Notes under the pieces: model-generated
What the model saw: only the letters and a program-made list of their open reading frames with translations
Database searches by the model: none
Told to the model about the DNA's origin: nothing
Shown here: piece by piece, positions 9,694 through 19,300 of the stretch
Layout: each line of letters begins with the position of its first letter
How positions within the stretch are numbered: the stretch's first letter is position 1
Source: Perkinsus marinus ATCC 50983
Taxonomy: Eukaryota > Perkinsozoa > Perkinsida > Perkinsidae
NCBI RefSeq assembly: GCF_000006405.1
Contig: NW_003201757.1
Location: forward strand, 39,540 to 59,607
DNA: 20,068 bases
Reading direction: 5' to 3'
Position numbers and translations under genes: made by a program

Positions 9694-10255
9694 GTTTTTT
9701 TCGAGAAACATTATGATCGGTCGAAACGACTCGGTGTAAAATTGATAATGGAGTATCGTCCGGTTCTATCCCAGGTTCGGTCTGGGTGATATCTGTGATG
9801 CGCATTGTGAACGCGAATACATATATGTTGATGACTTAACGAAATGTGTGGCAGCATATGAGGACTTGGCAGGACAACTTCTCGAGAGATAGAGCGGGAC
9901 TGACAGTGCCCGTATAACAATGCTTTACTGTTCATGTTTTGCCTTCAATCATCTCATTTTTTCTGGTTATGCTCGTGTTGACTTTAGAAGTACGAGGTGT
10001 AAGGAGCGTATTTTTTCTTTGGCAAATGCAAAAAATCCGCGTTTCTCGTTAACGAATGATACTTTTGAGCTGAAACTTCAACAAAGCATAGATATTATGA
10101 TTAGCTATTATATACTGGAATGAAACTGTAATCTTCGGAACCATCGAGATCATGCGAGTTACTACAAGATGAACGCGCGTGAGTAATGAAATAGTTGCGA
10201 CAAGTCAATGGTATCCATGGCACATCATGTCAGAAAGGTACCAAATAATTCTAAG
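9694..10255. other. Intergenic between M20 gene and tRNA
   Basis: Only short, overlapping open frames on both strands with no recognisable domain. AT-rich patches occur near 9950-10130. I see no gene I can support. Confidence 0.5.
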
Positions 10256-10328
10256 GCGGCTTTGGCGCAGTAGGTAGCGCGTAGGTCTCATAATCCTAAG
10301 GTCGCGAGTTCGATCCTCGCAGGCCGCA
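10256..10328 (+). tRNA. trnM: tRNA-Met, anticodon CAU (elongator)
   Basis: A full 73-nt cloverleaf: acceptor stem GCGGCTT with AGGCCGC (one G-T pair), D arm GCGC-AGTAGGTA-GCGC, anticodon loop CTCATAA with CAT at 10289-10291, T arm GCGAG-TTCGATC-CTCGC and discriminator A. CCA is not encoded. The D arm and anticodon loop match the animal elongator tRNA-Met closely, including the T-T mismatch closing the anticodon stem. The T loop starts TTCGA, which argues against an initiator tRNA. Internal A and B box sequences are in place for RNA polymerase III. I see no intron and no strong T-run terminator directly after it. Confidence 0.96.
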
Positions 10329-11545
10329 CTTATCGTTCCCTCCCCTTTGAACAATCATCAGGAACACAACACATGATGAATAAGTGATGTACACGAAGAA
10401 TGTATAGGTTGTGTGGTATGTGAGCTCCAGTATACTGGCATGTTGAGTGAATCTAATTGGAGGATAGAGCAGAATTCGCCGAATTCAATTCGGCCAATCA
10501 ACTGCCCAGACTCTGCTCAAAATAATATACTGTCGTCTCTGCAAACCGACAGCTCTTGCCGCATACCCTTGAACTCAGTCTCATACAAAAGATCAGGTCC
10601 AGAACACTGAACTGAGAAACCGATATGTTTTCTCTGCAGAACTAGGCATCTGGTCCGATGTCAAGGAGGCTCTAGCGCCAGATGATTCAACAACTCCTGC
10701 CGTAGGGACACGTGTGAAACGACCAATACATGCGATTACTATCCTGGCGGGACATGCCCAAGTGAAGCAAGGGCTGCGGGTGAACTAAACTTATCAGTCG
10801 CAGGAATCGTATCAGGAGCTCTGCACCCATACTCAAAGCACAACTCCTTGATGTGACGGTGAGAGCCTCCAATAAAGGGGGAAAGACCAGCCGTTTCGGT
10901 AATACACTCAGCTCAGTTGACCATAAATTGTGGTCGACAATTAACGAGGCTCTGTAGCTGATTTTATCATATCGATCCTGGCATCCCTCGAGTCAGGACC
11001 GCAACATCCGTTTTCCCCGATGGGGCTACACAGCTTCGATGCCGAAGCCTCTATCAGTCGATCCTTCGCGAGGGAGACCTTCGTTCACTTTGAAGGTGTA
11101 GCAGTAGTGTGATTAATGTGAGATGCTTCTAGGCATGGCTGTGGTCCCGAGAGGCTGTCTGTTTCGTTCCGTCCCTGGCCTCCACTCATCAGGGCCTAGC
11201 CGGAACGGCGGTGTATGAAATAATATTGGTAGCATCAATGGCTTTGGCGATGCTCCGGTGGAGATGTGACTTCTTGCCGAACTCCTCAGGGTCGAGGCGA
11301 TGACTTCGCATTTACAACAACAGGATCTCTGAAGAGTGACACCATGCCTGTTACTTCAATGCAAAAACACACTAGCTGAGAAAACGACAATCATAGCTCT
11401 TCAGAGGAGGCCTCCTCTATCCGGGAAACAGCCAATGCGTCATAATACGGCTTTGACACCTTTCGCAAGACCGTGTTGAATCTCACCAGACCGGTCGGTG
11501 AAGAAATAGCGTCTGCTTTCTAAAACCCCCGCACAGTGAAACACC
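10329..11545. other. Long intergenic stretch, no confident gene
   Basis: Short open frames only. Notable words are an 8-bp inverted repeat GCCGAATT-C-AATTCGGC near 10477-10493 and a perfect 16-bp palindrome AGAGGAGGCCTCCTCT at 11403-11418. The right end is probably the 3' flank of the COMT-like gene, and it may hold a last short exon of that gene: a minus-strand stretch near 11470 reads IQHGLAKGVKAVL, similar in pattern to the COMT C-terminus. Confidence 0.45.
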
Positions 11546-13053
11546 TCAGACTGCTCCCTCTACCTGAACCAGGTCGAGATAGTCCCTCATCATTGCAGCC
11601 TTGGTGCCTGCGTTGTCCACAATGACCACCGTGCCCGGCCCTGCGAAGCCTCGTTCTATCATCTTTTCCAAGTCCTGAAAATTGTCGGTGTGCGACCACG
11701 ACAATCCCATAAAAGAATCGTCATAATACTGGTAGTCGCTTACCTGTTTGAAGTGACTTGGCTCATGGTCCATAAACACGATATCAGCTTTGGCCATTCC
11801 TGAACTCTGGAGAGATTCGATCAGATCCGTCATATCGTCCGGCAAAAGCATCGCCCTGTATCGAATGCTATGCCTGGCCTTGCCGGTTGAAGGATCTCGA
11901 ATGGCGTGAGAGACCAGCTGAGGGACGCTGAGGCGTAGCGACGGTCGACGAGCTCACCTGTTTGCCCAGTTGAAGCCAATGAGGATTCTCCTCGACCGAG
12001 ACAATCGACACCTTCCTCCTCCCAGCCCCACTCAGAAACCTCAGAGTCCCATCGCCACTATGTGAGCCCAATTCTAGGATATGCAGGCGGTCTTGATCCT
12101 TCGGGGTCGTAGTCATGGCCACGGTAGAAGAGATGATCTCTCCTGACAACAGCACAGGAGTGAAGACGACCAGCGTAAAACCATCCTTGTTAATCCATAT
12201 AATACACTATATAATGTAACAGGAACAACCTGCAGAATGGACTACAGCATTTCCCGGTCATGTTTCCGACTTGCGCACTGTTATTTCCGAGTAAGTGCAT
12301 GCGAACATCCGATGCGTCACAACTATTTCCGACCCGCACTCATTTATCCGATTCGGTCACAAGCAATATCCGACATACCGCATGAAAATTTCCGACTAGG
12401 GTCATTGTAATATCCGCCCGATTCGTGCATCCCAGAAAAATAACGGAAATAACAGTGCGCAAGTCGGAAACATGAGGCGGGAAATGCTGTAGATTGAAAT
12501 CACTCTCAAAATAAATGCATTCAGATGAGTTTGTCTTATGTAAATGATGAGTTTGAGTAGCTCCTCCAGCCCAGAAAGGAACTTATCGAATTGAACATGT
12601 CCGCATCCTACGAGACCTAGCAGCCCGCGAGCCACACCATTGAAACCGAGTTACATGCTACACTCGAGCGTATCACTCATCAGTATCAACTCGCGAGGCA
12701 CACTCACCCTTCTCATCGCCCAGAGTAAGGCCTCCTCCATACCGCTTCGAGAAGCCCTCAGCCTCCCTTATACAGTTCTCCAACGACCCGCCCTCAGCTG
12801 TTGTCACAACGTGCTCCACCAGCCCTGAGACCCGGCGGCAAATCTTCGCTGTGCGCAACAGGCGTATCTTTCGCCTACTGTCATCAAGGCTGCCAGAGTC
12901 AGCACGATGGTCAGCTGCGTTGGGGTGATAGACATTTCCCGGCTTCAGCTCGCCAATCGCAGTCTTGCCCGATCTCGGCACGGCACTGTGAATAAACGAT
13001 GGGAATATTGCAATTGTTAAGAAAAAAATCATCAGAAAACTGCCGACTTCCAC
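11546..13053 (-). CDS. Membrane-anchored catechol O-methyltransferase-like protein, four exons
   Basis: Minus-strand exons 13053-12708, 12142-11958, 11917-11744 and 11674-11546 join to 277 aa (human membrane COMT is 271). Residues 5-25 form an N-terminal signal or anchor (FLMIFFLTIAIFP). Then come the COMT-like helix ending LGDEKGEIISSTV, split exactly at the conserved GDxKG by intron 1, motif I ILELGSHSGDGT (139-148), the acidic SAM-binding VEEN (165-168), FMDH with D227, and VVIVDNAG with D255 and N256. The 28-residue spacing between the two aspartates equals that of the human magnesium ligands D141 and D169. This supports a magnesium- and SAM-dependent methyltransferase of the secretory pathway. 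Odd points: the residue matching catalytic Lys144 is proline (DHEP versus DHWK), and the C-terminus is about 20 residues short unless a further exon exists. Introns are 565, 40 and 69 nt; the first holds a MITE-like element. Confidence 0.78.
12242..12492. mobile_element. MITE-like element with 48/49-bp terminal inverted repeats
   Basis: The left arm 12242-12289 and the reverse complement of the right arm 12444-12492 differ only by one inserted base and one adjacent substitution. The ends read CTACAGCATTTCCC and GGGAAATGCTGTAG. The flanks ATGGA (12237-12241) and ATTGA (12493-12497) could be a 5-bp target-site duplication with one mismatch. At 251 bp with no open frame it fits a non-autonomous DNA transposon; the superfamily is not clear. 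It sits inside the first intron of the COMT-like gene, which makes that intron about ten times the local norm. The arms are nearly identical, so it may be fairly young. Confidence 0.75.
12261..12420 (+). repeat. Degenerate 21-22 bp tandem array with TTTCCGA core
   Basis: Inside the MITE-like element the word TCCGA (last copy TCCGC) starts at 12265, 12286, 12308, 12328, 12347, 12369, 12391 and 12413, so spacings are 21, 22, 20, 19, 22, 22 and 22. Around it the loose unit is TATTTCCGAC followed by GC-rich text and CAC or CAT. The first two units lie in the left inverted repeat, and their inverted partners lie in the right arm. The spacing is about two helical turns, which would place the core on one DNA face. 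Confidence 0.75.
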
Positions 13054-13269
13054 ACGGCTGAGAGGAACATCGCTCCATCACTCCTAAGCTACAATCACTT
13101 CCAAAGTAGGGGATCTCGAATGCAAGGCCGACTGAATCACTATCTCCATATGCAGGAGCAGTCCACTACACTCAGTGTGCCTTTCTAGAGCACATGAGGG
13201 GGGCCTCTCGAAGAGGCCACATCGAACACTGCCCAGGATCCATACATGTTGGGCTTACATTACTCCAAG

Positions 13270-14815
13270 TCACAGCGTCCAGGGTAACCCTATATGAGCC
13301 GAGATGGGTGACCATAACCGTAATAAAGTCCACGTGCCCAGCATGACTCTACGTGAAAACAGTACTCCTGCCGAGCTCGCGGCACTCGCAGTTACTCCCA
13401 CAAGCAATTTCACTTTGACGAGAATAATTGACAAAAAAGACTCCGAAAACATAAAAAATCCCAATAGCTTGGAAACTGCACTCAGAAAGATATTATGTAA
13501 ACGACTTTTATCCCCGAGTCGACCTCCGCCTTGTTGCCAACAGTCTCTCAGCTCCACAAGTAGGGCACAATAACGGGTACCCCGAGAGGGACATGAGACT
13601 TCATCGATCCGCATTAACCTCCCTTCACATACTGGAGTGAAGAGCCCCTTAGCGGCAGTACTCATTCGATCTGCACTCGCCTTAACACCAGCCAAAGCAG
13701 CAATAGTATAGCCTTCGATACTTTACCGTCAACCTGGTTGACTCAACCATACTCACCATAACAAACCTTTTTCATCAATACTCACGATACATGATACTCA
13801 TCGCTGCAGTCCAGGAGGGTAAACTCCGCTCCGCCGTTTCCGCCTGTCCGGCTCGTGGTTCGACCAAACTGAATGACGATGTCTCTCACCCACTTAAACA
13901 CTTTAGAGCACCATCCATATCTGGCACCATGAACGCCAGCTTGTTCATGTCAATACTGCTCCACATCAGATGATGACAACCTCCAATCTGCATGGTTTGA
14001 CAGAGGGCACCTTATAGCCAGGCTCAGGGCTTCCTCCCAGCCCGGCTCGAGATATCGGTGTCTTATCCGTTCAAGATGGACCGTCAAAGGCGTTGCTGCC
14101 TCTAATGAGAAGGGTACAGGTGGCGAGCGCAGCGGGGCAGAGCCTTGCACGGTTCAAGATCATCAACCCTACCACCACCAAGTCCTTCCTATAGTGCGCA
14201 CGTAGCCTCCATTAGCTCATGAGGCACGAGTACTGATGGAAGAGATGTTTACCTCTGCTTCCTCATACCACGGGCGGTTCACGTCCCCATCGTGGTTGAG
14301 AAGCATCAGCGAAGACATTCCCTGGATTCAGCCAGTGAGCTCAATAACGATTGGACAGGGCCGCGGAACGCTGGGTTCCGTACACAGGTAGTCGAGCATC
14401 TCAGCCTTCGCTCCCATCGGGCCTGCAAGGACCACCTTCTCGTAGTTCGAAGACAGTGTCATCCATTCCTCGATCTTCGACTGGCTTGACCATCGGATAG
14501 AAGTGCATGATATTAAATTGGGGATACCAGTGAGACGAGAAGTAGCAGCAATCCAGGCTCTTGGTGACCAGAGGTAGACTAGCCTTAGATAGGAAACAAG
14601 ACATGGAAAGGCTACAACGGCGCCTTTGACGAGTTTTCCGGCTCCTGAAACCATGACCCAAGGCTAGCCTGTGTAACGCCAATCTCCACCCGACTACAAC
14701 CCAACATAATACGTTCGTCACGAGCAACAAATTTCGTTTACCAAAGAGTAGGAATGACTGGCATCCCCTGTATGAGGGCAATAATGACTATTGTGAAAAG
14801 TGTTATGATGATCAT
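13270..14815 (-). CDS. Secreted protein with jacalin-like stretch; model incomplete
   Basis: Supported pieces on the minus strand: a start at 14815 giving a signal peptide (MIIITLFTIVIIALIQG); a phase-2 intron into a second exon beginning near 14646 (SRKTRQRRRC ... SLDCCYFSSHWYPQF); a possible exon near 14300-14250 (LLNHDGDVNRPWYEEAE before a GTAAAC donor); an exon 13900-13786; and, after a GTGAGT donor and a phase-matched acceptor, an exon from 13720. The 13900-13720 junction reads RDIVIQFGRTTSRTGGNGG, then FTLLDCSDEYHVSIEGY, which follows the jacalin lectin pattern G-x-GG-x-F-x-L with EY and EGY. The last exon carries hydrophobic residues (LLGFFMF, SIILVKVKLLVGV) before the stop at 13270. 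Exons between about 14400 and 13900 are unresolved. A secreted or anchored sugar-binding protein is inferred. Confidence 0.42.
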
Positions 14816-14923
14816 GATCGTCACAATAAGAAATACTACACAGCAGAGTACTCGACACCTGCCGACATGATAACGGATATGTCCATGATATTCAAACGGC
14901 TTGGAGCAACGAAAAAATATTTT

Positions 14924-15572
14924 CTAGTTCTTGATACGATGAGCTCGATCCTTCTGCATGGCCCTGTCGACCTCCCTTGCTCGACGAATAGTGCTGGCAT
15001 CGGCTAAGTCGGCCACCTTCTTGGACGGATCCTTCTCTACCGAAATGCGGTCATGCTCCCAGCTCGAGGATTCTCCTTGGCAGGACTCTTTGTCCTCGGC
15101 CATCTCTGGGTAGGCAACAGCATGTAAACGAGCGTCGTATCTAAGAGAGGCGCATGAAAGCTCACCCAAGCAAACCAAATCTACTGATTTCATACCATAG
15201 CAGGCTCAAATGGATAACAATGGTAACAAGTTGGTGTATAATCTCATACAACAAGGAGTATCATTCGGGAACTCACATATGCTTCCAGTGGCCAACTATA
15301 CTAATCGTATCTTTCTCTTTCAGCACTGCCTTGGGATCATCTATGAAGTCATCTAACTCCAATGCCAGTGTTCTAATACGATAAGTATTGACGGTTCTCG
15401 GGTCTTCGGCAGGAAACTCGCGGTCGAGGCGTTCTGAGAACACTAGATACGCTCAGGAATGCCTAGAGGAGGGAGCCTTACTGGCGACGATTTCATGGTC
15501 CGTCCACGAGGCGAACGTCCTACAGAGTGGGCTCAGCCTCCTGTAGATGACTGCAGACTGCTTGACAAGCAT
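14924..15572 (-). CDS. Unknown three-exon protein, probably mitochondrial
   Basis: Minus-strand exons 15572-15482, 15442-15277 and 15140-14924 join in phases 1 and 2 to 157 aa; introns are 39 and 136 nt with GTAAGG and GTGAGT donors. I do not recognise the family. The N-terminus MLVKQSAVIYRRLSPLCRTF is rich in Arg, Ser and hydrophobic residues and lacks acids, as in a mitochondrial targeting peptide. The middle exon reads as a well-behaved folded segment (FSERLDREFPAEDP, ALELDDFIDDP, SIVGHWKH). The last third is charged, with a likely helix DASTIRRAREVDRAMQKDRAHRIKN. The middle exon is shorter than most open-frame cut-offs and is easily missed. The start is the first ATG in the exon 1 frame; the frame stays open upstream without an ATG. 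The gene is transcribed away from the 899-aa protein gene, so their 5' ends face each other across about 780 bp. Confidence 0.62.
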
Positions 15573-15741
15573 GGGAAGTAGCGAGACCGCAGAAGAAAAA
15601 GAAGACGGAAGTGAAGAACCGTTTGCGAAGTAGCGTTGAGGACTCGCAAGTGAGAGCAATAACGCAAGTTAATCTAGTGCTTGCGTATATTAGGTTACAG
15701 CAGTCTATGTTCGGTTTCTGAGCTCAGGCGCTTCTTACTTA

Positions 15742-15878
15742 TTGCAGAAATTTACACACTTCTCACTCGGGTAGAAGTTTACATAAACCAGTAAAAATTT
15801 CCTCAGAATTTTCATGTTGTCATCAACACATGTAGTTGACCTTGTGCATAATTCCCCTTACACTGTTAGAGAGTGGCG
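15742..15878 (+). repeat. Dispersed repeat, copy B
   Basis: This is the partner of 1958-2095, about 13.8 kb away and in the same orientation. By eye it is roughly 70% similar with small indels. The shared core runs from CGGGTAGAAGT to the TTACACTGT/ACACTGTAC region. Outside these limits the two loci do not resemble each other. Confidence 0.6.
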
Positions 15879-15893
15879 ACGTACTCTCTAGAG

Positions 15894-15936
15894 GACCAAG
15901 TCATGACGACTCGTCAGTGCCCTCCATGACTTGGTC
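15894..15936. repeat. 12-bp perfect inverted repeat (hairpin)
   Basis: GACCAAGTCATG at 15894-15905 pairs with CATGACTTGGTC at 15925-15936 across a 19-nt loop. GACGACTCGTC, overlapping the end of the left arm and the loop, is itself a small inverted repeat. It lies just after the dispersed repeat. It could be a cruciform or RNA hairpin, or the remains of element ends. Confidence 0.6.
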
Positions 15937-16037
15937 TCTTCAACATTTCATCTGCTCTTCCATACTCGTCTTACTGACCTATCTGATAGGCCTAGCCTTG
16001 GTACTCTATATACACGTTCTAAAGGCCTATCTCGATT

Positions 16038-16256
16038 GGGGCAGGTATGCCACATCGGAAGCGACGCCTATGTTGCGGAGTTGTTCACTCTGATTGGCGA
16101 CAGTCATGCCGTTCTGGTGTGGCATATCTGCCCCAAGCCAAAATCAAAATTCATCGATGTTGTGTTAGTGACTTTAGTCATGCAGACCGAATAGATCTTC
16201 CTATCGCATTATTGATCGTCTTAATGCATATCTTGAAGCTGTGGCATAGGTGCCCC
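16038..16256. repeat. Three copies of a 17-bp word TGTGGCATA-NN-TGCCCC
   Basis: One copy is inverted at 16038-16054 (GGGGCAGGTATGCCACA) and two are direct at 16118-16134 (TGTGGCATATCTGCCCC) and 16240-16256 (TGTGGCATAGGTGCCCC). The inverted copy and the first direct copy differ by one base as a hairpin pair. All lie within 311 bp upstream of the 899-aa gene start, so they may be protein-binding sites. Confidence 0.65.
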
Positions 16257-16348
16257 AGCCGGTAGCATTCATTGTATTGAAATCGAGTCGATAGTGATGG
16301 TCTGTGCACATTGTCTCCGTTGGGTCGTTGGCCAGCTTTGACTTTTAC

Positions 16349-19300
16349 ATGCCTGGTGCTGTACCCACACCTACTGGGCCCATGCTCACCTCTGAGGCTA
16401 ACCCTGTTGATAGTGTGCCTATTGAAAAGGAAAAGGAGAAGGAGGAGGAGGTCGCCTTTGTTACCAGTGATGTGCCTCTTGTCGCCGAGGTTGACATTAA
16501 GGATCCAATTAGGGAGGAAATCGCCGAGAACGTGGTCGTGAAGGCTGCGGCAGAGACTATCGCAGCTAGTGCTGACCGTGAGGTTGTTCAAGAGGAGACG
16601 GCCATTCCCAAGGAGCATGCTACTGGGCCTGACAGTACTGCTGTGGAAGCTTCCGAGAGTCAGTGTGACAGCGTTGCCTCGGTGGATGGTTCTTACGAAG
16701 ATAGTCAACAGTTGGTGGGAGGAGAGAATAAGGTCCCTTCAATGCCTGATGATGATACTAATCATGAGAATGCGGTGGCGAGTGAAGAGAAGGACACAAG
16801 TGCTGCCTTAGAGCAGAGAGAGATGGAGAAACCTGTCGAAAATTACGGTGCTGATCAGGAAGCTGTGGACTCCCAGTCGGAGAAGAAAGAGAAGTCTGAT
16901 GGTGGTATGGATGAGGAAGTTGTTGCCGACATGGGGCTTCCGAACGGGACGATCGACGAGCTGAAGTCCCCGTCAGAAGGAGAGGAGTCCGAAGGGACAG
17001 GAGCCCCTCGAGACGACGATGAGTCTCATGATGCTATTGTTGTGGACGAGCAGGAGTTGGTGGACGAAAAGGAAGAGAATAATGATGGCGAAGAGCAGGC
17101 GCAGGAGGAATATGAGGTGTGGACGGGGGAAGAGGCCCCCGCTGATGAGGAGGATGAAGGGGAGGTCAGATCGCTGTAGACGGGACAGAGCTTGGATTGT
17201 TAGCATTCAGTTTTTGACTCTGGAGGAAGTTAAAGAGGCTGTGGTGAAGGTTACACAGCAATTAGAAGAGGATGACGAGAACATCGATCTCAAAGTTCTG
17301 GAGGAGTTCACAGAGGAATATGAGAGAATGTCGGAGACGCAGGTAAGTAACTCTGTTGGTCTGCTCGGATGACTGTGCAGTCGGTCACTGTTAGATCAAC
17401 CTCCAGCAAAAGCTCACCAAAGTCCTGGCTGAGACCAATGCTCTTTGGCAAGAATTCGAGAAGTATAGGAGCCAGTAATAGAGACTACAAGGTTTGTGGG
17501 ATGGTTGGATGTGATGTGGTTTAGGTATGCACAAGTCATGTGGAAGGAGAGGAGGGAGGAACGGGAGAAGGAGCAGCAGCAACAGCAGTCCGACGAGCAG
17601 TAATAACAGGCAGCACTCGTCACGACGCGGCATCGGATACTTTAGATGGGACTGGAAGCGCAGCAACGATGGTGGCAATCAGAGCTGGAGCCAGAACGGC
17701 AATTGGAAGGCATCGGACGATGGTCACTACCAACAACAACAGCAGCAAGAGTCGTGGAAACACAATGATAAGAGTTGGCCTAAGGACGAAGGTGCTGCCT
17801 GCTTTTATGAGGGCTTTTTGAGGTGCTTGCCTTTCAGGTGAAGGTGAGGCACAGCAGGCTGGGGGATGGAAGAAAGGTGGAGACAAGTGGTCTGCCTCTG
17901 AGGATAGTAATAAGGATGGCCACGGGTTACAATCGACGTTACTGTGTTCAGATGGGGGAAAGCAATGGCGAGGTGGGTGGAAGAAGGATGAGGAGGAAGA
18001 GTGGCCTGCTGAAGAGGAGTCCTCTAGGGCCGAGGGCGAGGAGAAGTGGAAGGGCTCGAGGAACGATAAGGCGGGTGCAAGCTGGAGAGATGCTGAGGGC
18101 GGCACTGGGGACTCGGCTGAGTGGCAACCGAAGAGCGGTGGGGGGAGGGGGTATGACAAGAAGAAGTGGGGTGATGAGTCCAAGGGAGAGGGAAAGAACT
18201 GGAAATGGAGCTCTGATCAGTAGTGGTCGACGATACTAACAATGGCTTTCATGAGTTGTCTCAGGCGAGAGGATGAGAGAGGTGACTGGAAGCAGCAGGA
18301 GAAGTGGGACCAGGAGGAGACCAAGGCAGCTGAGGATGCTCCTCCTACTGAGGAGCTTCCATCGGTCGAGGCGGATGCTGCAGAGGATGGTGCTCCCAAG
18401 GGCAGCTATAGTGATCTGCAGGCGGAGGTGCTGAGGCTTAGGAAGATGGTAGCTGAGAATGAGAAGAGCAAGGTAGATGGCATCCATGGGTGGCTGCTGT
18501 TGAGTGCATTCTCAGGCTGAGAGCGTGGCAGCTCCACCGCCTCCCTCCCCCGTCCCCTCTCCAGCAGCGCCTCCCGTGGCTGTTCTACCAGTGGCTCCTC
18601 CTGTGGTACCGCAGCAGGTGAGTCGTCTTGTTGTGGTCTCGACTATGATGGTGTTAGGATGGTCGGGCTATGGAGGAGTTGGCGCAGAAGGTGGGAAAGG
18701 ACATCGAGGTGGGGAGGTGATGGGAGGCTGCTCCTACTGATCAAGTCTAACGTAGGACCGCCTGCAGTCCAAGCACAGGGAGGAGTTGGTCGAAATGGAG
18801 AGGCGTTACTTGCACGAAATGCAGACTCAAATGAGATATATGATGCAGCACCAGCAGCAGCAGATGTCCTCCTCGATGATGCCGCCCCCAAGGGACTACG
18901 CCAAAGGCCCTCGGCCGGGCTATCAGCCTCATCTACAGGGGGACTACGATAACTACGATCATAATGGAGTTTCTTATTCGCATCACGACGACCGTTTCCG
19001 TCGCGAGAGAGCCCCATCGCCATACGGCAGTGTCTCTGGTAGTAGTGTGTAGCATTAGCGTAGTAGTTGGGCTCTTTGCTTGGAATAGGTATGTCTGGTT
19101 ACGCTGGGCGGACTCCAACTGAGTACAGAGACTATCGACAGTCCCCTTCGGCTGCACAGGTCTCCACTGAGGGTGCTCCCCCTCGTCGAGAGACCCGTAG
19201 TGGCCACGAGAGGAAGGTGAAGTCCCTCAGCCCACGAGTCGGTGATGAGCTGCTGCTTGTTGTTAGTTGTCGCCGAGAGACGCTAAGCCACGCCGTCCCC

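Larger units (their letters stand above)
15573..16348. promoter_or_regulatory. Shared 5' region between divergent genes
   Basis: This is the gap between the start of the minus-strand mitochondrial-like gene and the start of the plus-strand 899-aa gene. Open frames here (60-87 aa) overlap one another and resemble nothing. It contains the second dispersed-repeat copy (15742-15878), a 12-bp hairpin (15894-15936) and three copies of a 17-bp word (16038-16256). The role as a bidirectional promoter is inferred from position. Confidence 0.45.

Noticed and set aside
14328-14654. A second COMT-like gene, from the minus-strand words VVLAGPMGAKAEMLDYL
   Set aside because: The resemblance to VVIVDNAGTKAAMMRDYL is short. 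The frame has no Rossmann motif upstream, and the signal-peptide exon at 14815 splices in phase into a different frame across the same bases.
17600-17645. Microsatellite or SINE origin for the CAG/CAA runs around 17570-17755
   Set aside because: The runs encode Gln stretches in frame in two exons, and no SINE promoter boxes or tail are present.
17620-18183. A 187-aa minus-strand protein rich in Ser, Pro and Leu
   Set aside because: It is the antisense shadow of the acidic, Trp-rich exons; its composition is explained by the opposite strand and no splice context supports it.
18242-18520. A separate gene starting at ATG 18242
   Set aside because: That ATG lies inside a 45-nt intron (18220-18264). 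The phase-2 junction continues the same Trp-rich protein (SSDQ into REDERGDWKQQ).
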